From contig LVAM01000005.1 of the NCBI GenBank assembly GCA_001604005.1, positions 86,931 to 150,930 of the forward strand: a DNA stretch of 64,000 nt, in the 5' to 3' direction. The notes beneath the pieces were generated by a model. That model saw only the letters and a program-made list of their open reading frames with translations. It ran no database searches and was not told the origin of the DNA. The DNA comes from Clostridiales bacterium Firm_07 (GTDB taxonomy: Bacteria; Bacillota; Clostridia; Oscillospirales; CAG-272). A program made the translations under genes and the position numbers. Of the stretch, positions 29,441 to 38,828 are shown one piece after another; the first letter of the stretch is position 1, and each line of letters begins with the position of its first letter.

Positions 29441-30205
29441 TTATTCCGCAAAAATCCCCGTGCGATAGATCGCGGCGGCGCGCTCGGTCAAGATGAGCGC
29501 GCCGTTTTCGTCTTTTTCACGCAAAACGAGCGTGGGCAACACGCGCACGCCGCCGGCGGCGCCGGATCGCGCTTCGACAAGGACGATCGAAGGCGCGCTT
29601 TCTTTTGTGTCCTGCACCAAAACCAGACGTTTGGGCGTCAGTTTTGCCGCCGCCAGAGCCGAAAAAAGATCGTCAAGACGCGAGGCGAGATAGACGCAGT
29701 AAAACTTTCCGCCGTAACGGAGAATGCGGGAAGCGGCGGCGGCAAAATCCGAAACGCCCCCGAACACCTCGTGCCGCGCGATCTGTTTGGCGGCAAAAGG
29801 CGAGGCGTAGCCGCAGTCGGTCTTCATATACGGGGGATTGGCAAGCACGATGTCCGCCGCACGGGGCAGATCACTGACCGTGAGCGTGCGCAAATCGGCG
29901 GAAAGTACCGAAACAGTATCGGAAAAACCGCAGTTTTCTATATTTTTGCGGGCAAGTTCGGCAAATTCGTTTTGTATTTCCACGCCGACGACGCGCCCGC
30001 ATTTGTTTCTTGCCGCAAGGAGGAGAGAAACGACGCCGGTGCCGCAGCCGAGATCGACCGCCGTCGCGCGGCGGTCGGGGCGGCAGAACGCAGAGAGCAA
30101 AAAGGCGTCCGTGCCGAAAGTAAGCCCCTTCTTTTTTTGCAAAAGGGCGATGTTTTCATTGACGGTGTCCAGGCGCTCGTCCTCGCGGGGAGAGAAAACC
30201 GGCAT
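29441..30205 (-). CDS. tRNA1(Val) (adenine-N6)-methyltransferase-like (TrmN6/YabB family)
   Basis: 254 residues. A class I SAM methyltransferase with motif I DLGCGTGVVSLLLAAR (about 51-66), acidic motif II VVGVEIQ and the N6-adenine motif NPPYMK (about 125). The N-terminal LLQKKKGLTFGTDAFLLSAF is typical of the YabB/TrmN6 group. In E. coli the homologue modifies A37 of tRNA-Val. Aaggagg precedes the ATG. Confidence 0.88.
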   Translation of the reverse strand: MPVFSPREDERLDTVNENIALLQKKKGLTFGTDAFLLSAFCRPDRRATAVDLGCGTGVVSLLLAARNKCGRVVGVEIQNEFAELARKNIENCGFSDTVSVLSADLRTLTVSDLPRAADIVLANPPYMKTDCGYASPFAAKQIARHEVFGGVSDFAAAASRILRYGGKFYCVYLASRLDDLFSALAAAKLTPKRLVLVQDTKESAPSIVLVEARSGAAGGVRVLPTLVLREKDENGALILTERAAAIYRTGIFAE

Positions 30206-30226
30206 AAGACCTCCTTGTTGCGAAAA

Positions 30227-30256
30227 CGGCGCGAAGCGGAGTTCCGCTTCGCGCCG
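30227..30256 (-). terminator. Hairpin terminator after ferredoxin gene
   Basis: 14-bp perfect stem (30227-30240 with 30243-30256) with a 2-base loop, followed on the minus strand by TTTT. It lies between the ferredoxin stop and the methyltransferase start. Confidence 0.7.
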
Positions 30257-30274
30257 CGATCGCCGCGTTATGAA

Positions 30275-30448
30275 TTATTCGGCAGGATTGGGAGCGCCGA
30301 CGGGGCAGACGCCTGCGCAGGAGCCGCAGTCAATGCAGAGATCGGGATTGATCTCAAATTTGCCGTCTCCTTCGCTGATCGCGCCGACAGGGCACTCACC
30401 GGCGCAAGCGCCGCAAGCGATGCATTCGTTCGAAATCTTGTAAGCCAT
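30275..30448 (-). CDS. 2[4Fe-4S] ferredoxin, 57 residues
   Basis: A short gene starting MAYKISNECIACGACAGECP and ending in NPAE. It has two full CxxCxxCxxxCP motifs (Cys 9, 12, 15, 19 and Cys 38, 41, 44, 48), the clostridial 2[4Fe-4S] ferredoxin pattern. It carries low-potential electrons, for example for hydrogenase or pyruvate:ferredoxin oxidoreductase, and could feed the dehydratase activases elsewhere in the window (inference). Aaaggagga precedes the ATG, and an extended -10 (TGTGCTACAAT, near 30479-30489 on the minus strand) lies about 30 bases before the start. Confidence 0.95.
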   Translation of the reverse strand: MAYKISNECIACGACAGECPVGAISEGDGKFEINPDLCIDCGSCAGVCPVGAPNPAE

Positions 30449-30586
30449 AGGACAATCCTCCTTTTAGATTTGCAAATTCATTGTAGCACATTTTGCGTCA
30501 AAAGAAAATAGATTTTCGCAAAAAATGCGGAAAAATATTTTTGCGCGCGGCAAGGAAACGTATATCCCCCGCAACGTGGCGGGATT

Positions 30587-32110
30587 TTACTTTTCTTCGG
30601 TCTCCTCGGCGGGTTCTTTCGCCGCGTTCTCTTCCGCCTTGGCGCGCGCCGCCGCGTTTTTCGCCAGCACGCGGACAAGGTCGCGATGGTATGCGCGGGG
30701 CGCGTCCTGCGGGGCACTGTCAAGGCGCACCTTGACCGTCTGTGCAAGGGGTGCGGTGTCCACGACCACGCCTTGCCCGTCGGGGGTTTCCACCACAGAG
30801 CCTTTTGCGGGCGTCAGTTTGGATTCCGCCACGTAAGTTTCGTGTTCATAACGCAGACAGCACATCAATCTGCCACAGCAGCCGGAGTTTTTCGCGGCGT
30901 TGATCGACAGCCCCTGATCTTTTGCCATTTTGACCGAGATCTGTCCGAAATCCGAAAGGAAAGTGGCACAGCAGAAAGGTCTGCCGCACATACCGATGCC
31001 GCCCACCAGGCGCGCCTCGTCGCGAATGCCGATCTGCCGCAGTTCGATGCGCGTATGGAAGATCGAGGCGAGCGAGCGTACAAGATCGCGGAAATCCACT
31101 CTGCCTTCCGAGGTGAAATAAAAGAGCAGTTGCGAATTATTGAAAGTATATTGCGCGTCGGCAAGTTTCATATCCAATTTGTATGCCGCGATCTTTTCGG
31201 CGCAGATCTTCATTGCCTCTTGCTCTTTTTTGCGATTTTCCGCGTCGTGCGCGAGATCTTCTTTCGTGGCGCGGCGCAAAACGGCGCGCAACGGCTGCAC
31301 GATGCATTTTTCCGCGATCAGGCGGCGCGGCATCGTCACTTCCGCCATCTCCTCACCGCGCGCGGTGTCGACGAGCACGGCGTCGCCGGGTTTGCAGTCG
31401 ATGCCTTTCGGATCAAAGAAATACACTTTTCCCGCGCCGCGGAAACGCACGCCGACCACTTCCACGGCGTTGCCTTCTGGTTTGGGAAAACCGCAGGGGA
31501 TATCATCCGTCAGATACGCGGCGGTCGCAATGTCCACCGGCGGCAGATCGATCTCGTCTTCGCCCGTCGCCTCTTTGCGCTCTTTGGGGGGCAGAAAAGA
31601 CAGCGACGCGGAAAATTCTTCGTCGAGTTCGCGGCGAAGTTCGGCGGAAATGCCGTTTTTATCGTTCGCTTGCGGGGAAAAGGTCTCACGGCGATCGTTT
31701 GGCTCTGCTCCGTGCCGCCGATCCTTTTTGAAGGGTTTTTGCGCGTTGTTCCGGTCGCCTTTTTGGCGGAGATCCGGTTTGCCGCCCGCTTCGGCAGATA
31801 CCGGGTTTTGCGCGGCGTCCCGCGGGTTTTGCTGGTTTTGCGCCGGATTTTGCATCGGACGGTTGCCGCCGCGGCGACGGTGGCGGTTGCGGTGCTTGGC
31901 GTTGCTGGCGCCCGGCGCGCCTTCCGCGCGCGCCGGCGCCGCGGAAATCGGAGCCGTTTTCACATCGCGTTCCTGCCGCGCCCCGCTTTGCGGGTTGCCC
32001 GCATTCTGCGGGGGCGGGTTAAAGTTGCCGGGGCGCACCGAAATGCGCTGCCCGTTTTCCTGTCGTTCGCCGGTGTTTTGGCGGAACGGAAATCTTCTTT
32101 TGTTTTCCAT
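30587..32110 (-). CDS. ricT: RicT/YaaT-type PSP1-domain protein with long disordered N-terminus
   Basis: 507 residues from the ATG at 32110; an ATG 5 codons upstream is possible. The first 180 or so residues are Gln/Asn/Arg/Pro-rich and probably disordered. The PSP1 core follows (about 230-450) with the cysteine signature CCGRLMCCLRYEHETY and RPFCCATFL. In Bacillus, RicT with RicA and RicF holds [4Fe-4S] clusters and controls RNA cleavage by RNase Y and sporulation. ricA and ricF are not in this window. holB lies just upstream, as in many Firmicutes. Confidence 0.9.
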   Translation of the reverse strand: MENKRRFPFRQNTGERQENGQRISVRPGNFNPPPQNAGNPQSGARQERDVKTAPISAAPARAEGAPGASNAKHRNRHRRRGGNRPMQNPAQNQQNPRDAAQNPVSAEAGGKPDLRQKGDRNNAQKPFKKDRRHGAEPNDRRETFSPQANDKNGISAELRRELDEEFSASLSFLPPKERKEATGEDEIDLPPVDIATAAYLTDDIPCGFPKPEGNAVEVVGVRFRGAGKVYFFDPKGIDCKPGDAVLVDTARGEEMAEVTMPRRLIAEKCIVQPLRAVLRRATKEDLAHDAENRKKEQEAMKICAEKIAAYKLDMKLADAQYTFNNSQLLFYFTSEGRVDFRDLVRSLASIFHTRIELRQIGIRDEARLVGGIGMCGRPFCCATFLSDFGQISVKMAKDQGLSINAAKNSGCCGRLMCCLRYEHETYVAESKLTPAKGSVVETPDGQGVVVDTAPLAQTVKVRLDSAPQDAPRAYHRDLVRVLAKNAAARAKAEENAAKEPAEETEEK

Positions 32111-32149
32111 AGTTCTCACTTTCATTTTGCCGCACGCGGCAAGGTCGTT

Positions 32150-33199
32150 TTATACGGTATAGAGTTTTGCGAAAAGTTGCGCCGCCGAAAGGCGCAGATT
32201 GGCGCTTTCCGAAAGAGCAAGGAGCGTTTTTCCCACTTCTTTTTGCATGGCGAGCAGGCGGGCAAGCGGGATCTTTTCCGCCCATTCCGTCGCCGCCTCT
32301 TGGTCGGTAAAGAAGGTGATCGGCGCGTTTTCCGAGCGGGAGAGCCGCACGAGGTCGCAAAGGGCGTTTTCGAGCATCAGGGTAAAGGCTGTGGCTTCGT
32401 CGCGGTTGTCAAAACGCTCAAAGAGCGTGAGAAGCACGCGGTCTCCGTCGCCGCCCGCGCAAAGCGCGGCGGCGACGTCCGTCACGCACCGGCGGCGCTC
32501 CAAAAGAGGCGCGCGCGTTTTTTCATCAAGCAGTTCTTCCGCTTTGCCGATACAGCCGTCGGATAAGCGCAAGATCGCCGCAAATTCGTCGGGATGCTCG
32601 CGCGCAAGACGTTCGGCGGCGGCGCGAAGTTGCCGGTCTTCGCAACGAAACCGGAGAAAATCGGCCGTTTCTTGCTCCGAAACCGGCGCAAGACGCAATA
32701 CCGGCGCGCGGGAACGAATGGTTTCGAGGAGCAACCCCGCGTTTTCGGTCAGCAATAAAAACAATACGAAAGGGGGCGGCTCTTCCAGTGTCAGGAGAAA
32801 CGCGTTTTGCGCCTGCGCGTTCATCGTATGCGCGTCGGCGATGATATAGACTTTGAAGGGCAGATCGTTCGGCACGACGTTAAGCGAGCGCCGCAGATCG
32901 CGGATCGCGTCGACCGGCAAAAAGGCGCGGTCGGCGGGGCGGGAGAGCGTGATGACGTCCGGCGAATAGCCCGCGCGTATTTTGCGGCAGGCGGGACATT
33001 CTCCGCAAGGGATCGGACGGTTTCCCGTGCGCTCGCGACAGGCAAGCGCCATCGCGATCTCTTTTGCCAAAGTATGTTTTCCGCTGCCGCGCGGTCCTTC
33101 AAGAATATAGGCGTGAGAGAGCGTGTCGCCGCGCAGTTCCGACGCAAGACGGCGGCAAAGCGCGTCGTTGCCGACGATCGCCGAAAAGCATTCCGACAC
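32150..33199 (-). CDS. holB: DNA polymerase III delta' subunit
   Basis: 349 residues from a GTG at 33199, chosen because gaggtg lies 6 bases upstream and homologues start close to FSAIVGNDALCRRL. Walker A GPRGSGKHT (about 34-42) and a four-Cys zinc module (CGECPAC and neighbours) are present, then SRAPVLRL in place of the SRC motif. It is a clamp-loader subunit. The gene is first in the holB-ricT transcript. A longer in-frame ATG lies upstream of the promoter and is rejected. Confidence 0.9.
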   Translation of the reverse strand: MSECFSAIVGNDALCRRLASELRGDTLSHAYILEGPRGSGKHTLAKEIAMALACRERTGNRPIPCGECPACRKIRAGYSPDVITLSRPADRAFLPVDAIRDLRRSLNVVPNDLPFKVYIIADAHTMNAQAQNAFLLTLEEPPPFVLFLLLTENAGLLLETIRSRAPVLRLAPVSEQETADFLRFRCEDRQLRAAAERLAREHPDEFAAILRLSDGCIGKAEELLDEKTRAPLLERRRCVTDVAAALCAGGDGDRVLLTLFERFDNRDEATAFTLMLENALCDLVRLSRSENAPITFFTDQEAATEWAEKIPLARLLAMQKEVGKTLLALSESANLRLSAAQLFAKLYTV

Positions 33200-33238
33200 C
33201 GCAAACACCTCGCTTCCCGCATTTCTATATACTATTTC

Positions 33239-33267
33239 AGTATACCATAGTTTATAAAAAAAGTCAA
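33239..33267 (-). promoter_or_regulatory. Promoter of holB-ricT
   Basis: Minus strand: TTGACT (33262-33267), 17-base spacer, TATACT (33239-33244), with TGG before the -10. Confidence 0.85.
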
Positions 33268-33382
33268 TGCCGAAAAAGCGAATCCCACGCGTTTGCGTAT
33301 AGTTGTTTGAAATAGGCAAAAACTAATACCGTTTGCCGGGGTATTTGCCGTTGCGCATACATATGACCAAGGAAGGATTTTT

Positions 33383-34552
33383 ATGTCAAAACGAAAAGAA
33401 TGCGTGGCAATGTTGCTTGCGGGCGGCGCGGGCAGCAGACTTTTTGCCCTGACAGACAAAAACGCGAAACCTGCCGTTCCTTTCGGCGGCAAATACCGCA
33501 TCATTGATTTCGCGCTCTCCAATTGCGTGCGCTCGGGGATCGACACGGTGGGGGTGCTGACGCAATATCGCCCGCAATTGCTGCACGAATATATCGGGGC
33601 GGGACAGCCGTGGGATCTTGACAGGATCTGCGGGGGCGTGCGGATTCTGCCGCCGTTTTCCTGTCGGGCGGGCGCGGATTGGTACAGCGGAACGGCAAAC
33701 GCCATTTATCAAAATTTGGATTTTATTGAGCAATATGACGCGGAGTATGTGTTGATCCTGTCCGGAGACCACATTTACCGTATGGATTACGGGAAAATGT
33801 TGGAGCGTCACAAGCAAAGCGGCGCGGCTTGCACCATTGCCGCGATCCGCGTGCCGATGCGGGAGGCAAGCCGCTTTGGTATTATGACGCTGGGAGAGGG
33901 CGGCGAGATCTTGCGCTTCGCCGAAAAGCCGCGCGAGCCCGAAAGCGACATCGCTTCGATGGGGGTTTATGTTTTCGGGCGGGAAAAATTGACGGAATAT
34001 CTCATTGCCGACGCCGCCGCGCGGCGTTCCGCGCACGACTTCGGGAAAAACATCATACCGGCAATGCTCCGAGCGGGAGAGAAAATGGCGGCGTTTCTTT
34101 TCGACGGATATTGGCGCGACGTGGGGACGGTGCGCTCGCTTTGGGAGTGCCATATGGATCTTTTGGGCGAGGACCCCGCACTGCTGTTGCCGCGCGGGAA
34201 CGATCGCGTTCTTTCACGCAGTGAAAACGCGGCGCCGCATTATATCGGAAAAGGCGCAGTCGTGAAAAACGTCGCGCTTACCGACGGGTGCGAGATCTAC
34301 GGAAAGGTCGAGGAGAGCGTGCTCGGCACGGGCGTGACTGTCGGGGCGGGCGCGACGGTGCGGTATTCGGTTTTGATGGGCAACAATACGGTGGGCGCCG
34401 ACGCGCGCGTGCTTTTCACGGTGGCGGATGCCGGCGCCGAAATCGGAGAGGATGCCGCGGTGGGCGATGAGAGCGGAGAGATCACGGTGCTTTGCGAGGG
34501 CGCGCGCGTGGAGATCGGGGAGAGTTTTGCCGAAAAAGGGGGAGAACAATGA
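33383..34552 (+). CDS. glgC: Glucose-1-phosphate adenylyltransferase GlgC
   Basis: 389 residues. It makes ADP-glucose for glycogen synthesis. Family motifs: [16 protein letters not shown] (about 9-24), [49 protein letters not shown] and [12 protein letters not shown] left-handed beta-helix C-domain follows. Aaggaagg precedes the ATG. It overlaps glgD by 4 bases (ATGA). No glgA or glgB is in the window. Confidence 0.96.
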   Translation: MSKRKECVAMLLAGGAGSRLFALTDKNAKPAVPFGGKYRIIDFALSNCVRSGIDTVGVLTQYRPQLLHEYIGAGQPWDLDRICGGVRILPPFSCRAGADWYSGTANAIYQNLDFIEQYDAEYVLILSGDHIYRMDYGKMLERHKQSGAACTIAAIRVPMREASRFGIMTLGEGGEILRFAEKPREPESDIASMGVYVFGREKLTEYLIADAAARRSAHDFGKNIIPAMLRAGEKMAAFLFDGYWRDVGTVRSLWECHMDLLGEDPALLLPRGNDRVLSRSENAAPHYIGKGAVVKNVALTDGCEIYGKVEESVLGTGVTVGAGATVRYSVLMGNNTVGADARVLFTVADAGAEIGEDAAVGDESGEITVLCEGARVEIGESFAEKGGEQ

Positions 34553-35661
34553 AAGTCGCCGGACTGATCTTTTCGGATATGCGGAGCGCGGGGCTTTCGG
34601 AACTGACAGCCGTACGCACGGCCGCCGCCATTCCGTTCGGCGCGCGGTATCGTCTGGTGGACTTTCCGCTGTCCGCTCTGGTCGCGGCGGGGATATCGGA
34701 TATCGGCGTATGGACGAGATCCGAATACCGTTCGTTGATCGCGCACGTCGGAAACGGAAAAGATTTCGATCTGGCGCGCCGCAACGGGGGTATACGGATC
34801 CTGCCGCCTTTTCTCAACGGGGTAAGGGGGCGGGAAACGCGAAAAAATCGCGTGGAGGCGCTCTTTGACGCGCTGGATTTCATCGAGCATACCGACGCCG
34901 AAACGTGGGTGCTGTGCGACACCGACACGGTTTTTAATCCCGATATCGGCGCCCTGCTTGCCGTGCACGAGAAAAAAGAGGCCGATCTTACGATGCTGAC
35001 GGTCAGTTTGCCGGTGGGAAAAAGTACGCCCGCCGTGCCGATCGCCGACGCGAGCGGAAGACTGCTGTCCATCGGCAGATATGCGGGAGAGGGCGACGTC
35101 TGCACGGTTTGCGGCGAGATCTATGCCGTGCGTCGGACATATCTTTGCCGCGCGGTGCGCGAAGCGTTTGAGAGGGGCGAGCAGGATTTTTACCGCGGCG
35201 TGATCGGCAGAAATCTGCAAAAAGATCGCGTTTTCGTTTCGCATCATAACGGGTTTTCGGCGCGTATCGACTCTTTGGAGGCATATTTCGCCGCGTCTAT
35301 GGCGCTCCTTTCCTTTGACGTGCGCGCCGACTTGTTTGCGCACAAGGATCGTCCCATACTGACCAAAATTTGCAATTATCCCCCGACACGGTATCTGAAA
35401 ACGGCGCGCGCGGAAGACGTTTTATGCGGCGACGGCTCCGTGATCGCGGGGAGCGTCGAACATTCGATTATTTTTCGCAACGTGGAGATCGGGCGTACAA
35501 GCGTGGTGCGAAACTCGATCCTGATGTCGGGTACGGTCGTTGAAGAGGGCGCCGTGCTCGACGGTGTGATCGCCGACAAAAACGTGACGGTGCGCGCCGG
35601 CAGAACGCTGACGGGGAGAGCGGATCTGCCGCTTTTTTTGGCAAAAGGCAGCACGATATAA
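34549..35661 (+). CDS. glgD: GlgD, glucose-1-phosphate adenylyltransferase regulatory subunit
   Basis: 370 residues from the ATG at 34549. It is a GlgC paralogue in which the N-terminal catalytic loop is degraded ([18 protein letters not shown] instead of the GGGGTRL type), typical of GlgD. Residues near 25-40 ([17 protein letters not shown]) and the beta-helix end are kept. In Bacillus GlgD forms a hetero-oligomer with GlgC and raises its activity. A promoter for the next gene follows at once. Confidence 0.93.
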   Translation: MKVAGLIFSDMRSAGLSELTAVRTAAAIPFGARYRLVDFPLSALVAAGISDIGVWTRSEYRSLIAHVGNGKDFDLARRNGGIRILPPFLNGVRGRETRKNRVEALFDALDFIEHTDAETWVLCDTDTVFNPDIGALLAVHEKKEADLTMLTVSLPVGKSTPAVPIADASGRLLSIGRYAGEGDVCTVCGEIYAVRRTYLCRAVREAFERGEQDFYRGVIGRNLQKDRVFVSHHNGFSARIDSLEAYFAASMALLSFDVRADLFAHKDRPILTKICNYPPTRYLKTARAEDVLCGDGSVIAGSVEHSIIFRNVEIGRTSVVRNSILMSGTVVEEGAVLDGVIADKNVTVRAGRTLTGRADLPLFLAKGSTI

Positions 35662-35666
35662 GCGGC

Positions 35667-35695
35667 TTGCAAAAAGCGGCGGAGTGTGTTATACT
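35667..35695 (+). promoter_or_regulatory. Promoter of the epimerase gene
   Basis: TTGCAA (35667-35672), 17-base spacer, TATACT (35690-35695), extended -10 TGT. Confidence 0.83.
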
Positions 35696-35736
35696 GTTTT
35701 TGAAACCGCGCAAAGCGCGGAAAGGAGAAAACGGTT

Positions 35737-36642
35737 GTGAAATCTGTAGTGATGACCGGCGCGACGGGCGCGGTCGGCACGGCGCTTGTTCGTGCGTGTA
35801 TCGAGAAAGGCGTGCGCGTTCTCGTTCTTGCAAGAGAGGGATCCGCGCGCAACGAGAATATTCCGAACCACCCGCTTGTCGAGGTGCGTTTTTGCGATCT
35901 TTCGGAACTTGCCGCCTTGCAGGCGCGCGACGGCGAGCGCTACGACGCCTTTTATCATTTTGCGTGGGCGGGTACGACCGGCGCCGCACGCAACGATTTT
36001 TATTTGCAGAATCAAAACGTACGGTATGCACTTGACGCCGTCGGCGCGGCAAAGCGGCTCGGCTGTTCGGTTTTTGTGGGCGCGGGCTCGCAAGCCGAAT
36101 ACGGGCGCTTTGAAGGAGCGCTGACGCCCGAAACGCCGACGTATCCCGAGAACGGATACGGCATTGCCAAACTCTGCGCCGGCGCGATGACGCGCGAAGC
36201 GGCGCATGCGGCGGGAATGCGGCACGTCTGGATGCGGATACTCAGCGTTTACGGTCCGTTTGACGGCGCGGGCAGTATGGTGATGAGCACCGTCTCAAAA
36301 CTGAAAGCGGGCGTCTCGCCGCAATTTACAAAAGGCGAGCAACTCTGGGATTATCTTTACAGCGACGACGCCGCCGAAGCATTTTTCCGCGCCGCCGAGC
36401 GCGGCAAAGACGGCAAAGTTTACGTGCTCGGCTCCGGCAAGGCGATCCCGCTTCGCCGCTACGTCGAAATGATCCGCGACGCGGCGGCGCCCGATTTTCC
36501 CCTTACGTTCGGAGAGATCCCGTATGCCGAGCGGCAGGTGATGCATCTGGAAGCCGACATTTCGGCTTTGACGGCGGACACGGGGTTCATTCCGCAATAT
36601 ACTTTTGAGGCGGGTATTCGCGCACTGCTGAAAACGCTTTGA
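35737..36642 (+). CDS. NAD-dependent epimerase/dehydratase (extended SDR)
   Basis: 301 residues, GTG start after aaaggag. The Rossmann motif TGATGAVG is at 7-14. The catalytic Tyr and Lys are in YGIAKLCAG (about 138-146), with the Ser of GAGSQAEYG near 112. The specificity region resembles nucleotide-sugar epimerases/4,6-dehydratases, but the substrate is unknown. It has its own promoter and terminator and no sugar-synthesis neighbours. Confidence 0.88.
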   Translation: MKSVVMTGATGAVGTALVRACIEKGVRVLVLAREGSARNENIPNHPLVEVRFCDLSELAALQARDGERYDAFYHFAWAGTTGAARNDFYLQNQNVRYALDAVGAAKRLGCSVFVGAGSQAEYGRFEGALTPETPTYPENGYGIAKLCAGAMTREAAHAAGMRHVWMRILSVYGPFDGAGSMVMSTVSKLKAGVSPQFTKGEQLWDYLYSDDAAEAFFRAAERGKDGKVYVLGSGKAIPLRRYVEMIRDAAAPDFPLTFGEIPYAERQVMHLEADISALTADTGFIPQYTFEAGIRALLKTL

Positions 36643-36643
36643 C

Positions 36644-36682
36644 AAAAATCCCCCGAAACGCATCGCGTTTCGGGGGATTTTT
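36644..36682. terminator. Bidirectional terminator between epimerase and proA
   Basis: 18-bp perfect inverted repeat (36644-36661 with 36665-36682), A5 and T5 flanks. Confidence 0.92.
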
Positions 36683-36697
36683 TGCTTTTTGGGGGTG

Positions 36698-37951
36698 TCA
36701 GCGTACCGCGCCGTCGCCCCGGACGAGAAACTTGACCGTGGTAAGCGCCGCGGGTCCCATCGGCCCGCGCGCGTGCAGTTTTTGCGTGGAAATGCCGATC
36801 TCGGCGCCAAGGCCGAACTCGCCGCCGTCGGTAAAGCGCGTGGAAGCGTTCCGATATACGGCGGCGGCGTCCACCATGCCGAAAAAGCGTGCCGCCGTGT
36901 CGTCGTTTTGCGTGATGATCGCCTCGCTGTGGTGCGTGCCGTATTTTGCGATATGGGCGAGAGCTTCTTCCACGGAATCCACCACGCGCACCGACATTAC
37001 GTAGTCGTTGTATTCGGTGGCGTATTCTTCCTCGGGCATCGGCTCTACCGCGGGCAGAATACGCCGGGAGGCGGGGCAGCCCCGCAAAACGAGATTCCAA
37101 TTTCTTGTCGCCGCCCAAAAGCGCGGCAGGAAAGAGGGCGCGATGTCGCGGTGGAGGAGCAAGGTCTCCGCCGCATTGCAGACCGACGGGCGCTGGCATT
37201 TGGCGTTGATCGCCACGGCAAGCGCCATATCTTCGTTCGCGTCGCGGTCGACGTAGACGTGGCAAACGCCCGCGCCGGTTTCGATCACGGGCACTTTCGC
37301 GTTTTCCACACAGTGGCGGATCAGTCCCTTGCCGCCGCGCGGAATGAGCACGTCGATCAGTCCGCGCATCGAGAGAAGCGCGTCCACACCGGCGCGATCG
37401 GTCGAAGAAACGAGAGAGATGAGATCGGGGGAGAGCCCGAGCGCGGAGATCGCGCCTTTCAGCGCGCTGACAATCGCAAGATTGCTGTGTATCGCTTCTT
37501 TGCCACCCCGCAAAACCACCGCGTTGCCGGTTTTCACGGCGATCGCCGCGGCGTCCGCCGTTACGTTGGGACGCGCTTCAAAGACGATGGCGACAACACC
37601 GAGCGGCACGCGCACTTTTGTGATGCGGATCTTGGGAGAGCCGTGCAGCGTTTCCCTTTCGGCGAGCGGATCGGGCAGGGCGATCAGTTCTTCCATCGCC
37701 GACGCCATACCGTTGATGCGCTCGTCGTTCAACGAAAGACGGTCGAGCATCGTGTCCGGCACCCCGTTTTCCTTTGCGCGCGCCAGGTCTTCCTTGTTGG
37801 CGGCAAGAATGTCGGCGGCGTTTTCCCGCAGAGCCGTTGCCATTGCGCGCAACGCGCGATGGCGCGTTTCGGTGTCGGTCACGGCAAACGCGGGCGCGGC
37901 GGCGTGTGCCGCCGCGCACAGCGCGCGGATCTCCTCAAAAATTTCTGACAT
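36698..37951 (-). CDS. proA: Gamma-glutamyl phosphate reductase (proline synthesis)
   Basis: 417 residues, standard length. It reduces gamma-glutamyl phosphate to the semialdehyde. The catalytic Cys is in QRPSVCNAAETLL (about 255), and family motifs ANKEDLARAKENG, VPLGVVAIVFEARPNVT and VVLRGGKEA are present. The usual partner proB is missing; a flavin-binding protein gene precedes it by 2 bases. Confidence 0.95.
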   Translation of the reverse strand: MSEIFEEIRALCAAAHAAAPAFAVTDTETRHRALRAMATALRENAADILAANKEDLARAKENGVPDTMLDRLSLNDERINGMASAMEELIALPDPLAERETLHGSPKIRITKVRVPLGVVAIVFEARPNVTADAAAIAVKTGNAVVLRGGKEAIHSNLAIVSALKGAISALGLSPDLISLVSSTDRAGVDALLSMRGLIDVLIPRGGKGLIRHCVENAKVPVIETGAGVCHVYVDRDANEDMALAVAINAKCQRPSVCNAAETLLLHRDIAPSFLPRFWAATRNWNLVLRGCPASRRILPAVEPMPEEEYATEYNDYVMSVRVVDSVEEALAHIAKYGTHHSEAIITQNDDTAARFFGMVDAAAVYRNASTRFTDGGEFGLGAEIGISTQKLHARGPMGPAALTTVKFLVRGDGAVR

Positions 37952-37953
37952 AT

Positions 37954-38475
37954 TTACTCCTTTTTGCTGAAAACCGATTCAATTTCGGCAATATACATTT
38001 GGTGAAAATCGTCCGTGCGATAGTTTTGCAACAGTTCTTTGTTGATAAAGCCTTCTTCGAGAAAAGGCGCGGCGTAGAGCTTGCGGCAGAAAAGTACGGT
38101 GCGCGCCTCGCCGACAAAGGGCACGCCCTCGTTTTCAAGTGGGGTAAGACCGCTTGCTTTCCATTTATCGACGTTTTTTCCCGAAAGAGTGCCGCAGGTA
38201 AGGAGCGCCGCTCTCTTTTCTTCCGGCAGGAAAGAAAGCGAAAATGCATCGGAAGATTCAAGGAGAGAAAAAGTGAAGCGTTGGGGGCGCACGAATAAGA
38301 ACGCGACGGGCAGATTCCAAAGGATACCGTACCCGCCCCACGAAGCAGTCATCGTGTTGACGGCCTCTTTGCCGTACTTGGTTTTTCCCTTCGCCGTGAT
38401 CAGCATCCATTCTTTGCCGATCTTCTCAAAAATGCCGTCGAAGGCGGCGAGCGAGATCTTGTCGAAGTTTTGCAT
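37954..38475 (-). CDS. Flavin reductase-like / flavoredoxin-type protein
   Basis: 173 residues from the ATG at 38475 (aaaggag 8 bases upstream). It resembles the DIM6/NTAB FMN-binding split-barrel family: MTASWGGYGILWNLPVAFLF followed by VRPQRFT, then SFLPEEKRAALLTCG. Such proteins bind FMN and often lower-potential partners. It is the promoter-proximal gene of a two-gene unit with proA. The physiological role is unknown. Confidence 0.86.
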   Translation of the reverse strand: MQNFDKISLAAFDGIFEKIGKEWMLITAKGKTKYGKEAVNTMTASWGGYGILWNLPVAFLFVRPQRFTFSLLESSDAFSLSFLPEEKRAALLTCGTLSGKNVDKWKASGLTPLENEGVPFVGEARTVLFCRKLYAAPFLEEGFINKELLQNYRTDDFHQMYIAEIESVFSKKE

Positions 38476-38514
38476 ATTCACTGCTCCTTTCATTTTATTT
38501 TTTGCTCTGTTTAC

Positions 38515-38543
38515 AGTATAGCATACGCCGCCCCGATTTGCAA
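38515..38543 (-). promoter_or_regulatory. Promoter of flavoprotein-proA
   Basis: Minus strand: TTGCAA (38538-38543), 17-base spacer, TATACT (38515-38520), extended -10 TGC. Confidence 0.86.
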
Positions 38544-38692
38544 GTGCGCGTATCGGGAGAAAAGACGTCTTAAATGTTGCAATTTTTTGAATTTTTTGCC
38601 TTTTTTTCTTTACAAAGCGCATTTGCTCCCCAAAAACTTCCCAAAAAAGAGAAGACGACCGAAAAAAACCGGCAAAAAGTTCAAAAAAAGAA

Positions 38693-38721
38693 TTGACAAC
38701 GCGCGTCTTTTTTGTTACAAT
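38693..38721 (+). promoter_or_regulatory. Promoter of the solute-binding lipoprotein gene
   Basis: TTGACA (38693-38698), 17-base spacer, TACAAT (38716-38721), extended -10 TGT. The 350-base gap 38476-38828 also holds the divergent flavoprotein promoter and an A/T-rich stretch near 38575-38700 without a gene. Confidence 0.86.
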
Positions 38722-38785
38722 AGGTATACAAAGGAGAAGTTTCCGCGGCGACACGCGATCGCCCGGTGGTTTCCCGAAACAAAAA

Positions 38786-38817
38786 AAGGAGGCAGTCCCC
38801 GCCGCTCGGGCGGAGAC
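38786..38817 (+). promoter_or_regulatory. Ribosome site separated from its start by a hairpin
   Basis: AAGGAGG (38786-38792) has no start codon within 15 bases. A hairpin (38795-38817; GTC-C-CCGCC paired with GGCGG-A-GAC, one mismatch) lies between it and the ATG at 38829. If folded, the effective spacing is about 13 bases. Confidence 0.45.
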
Positions 38818-38828
38818 AAACGCACGGT

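Noticed and set aside
33250..33382. Promoter for glgC
   Set aside because: Several TTG-like boxes exist but none has an acceptable -10 at 16-18 bases, so none is reported.
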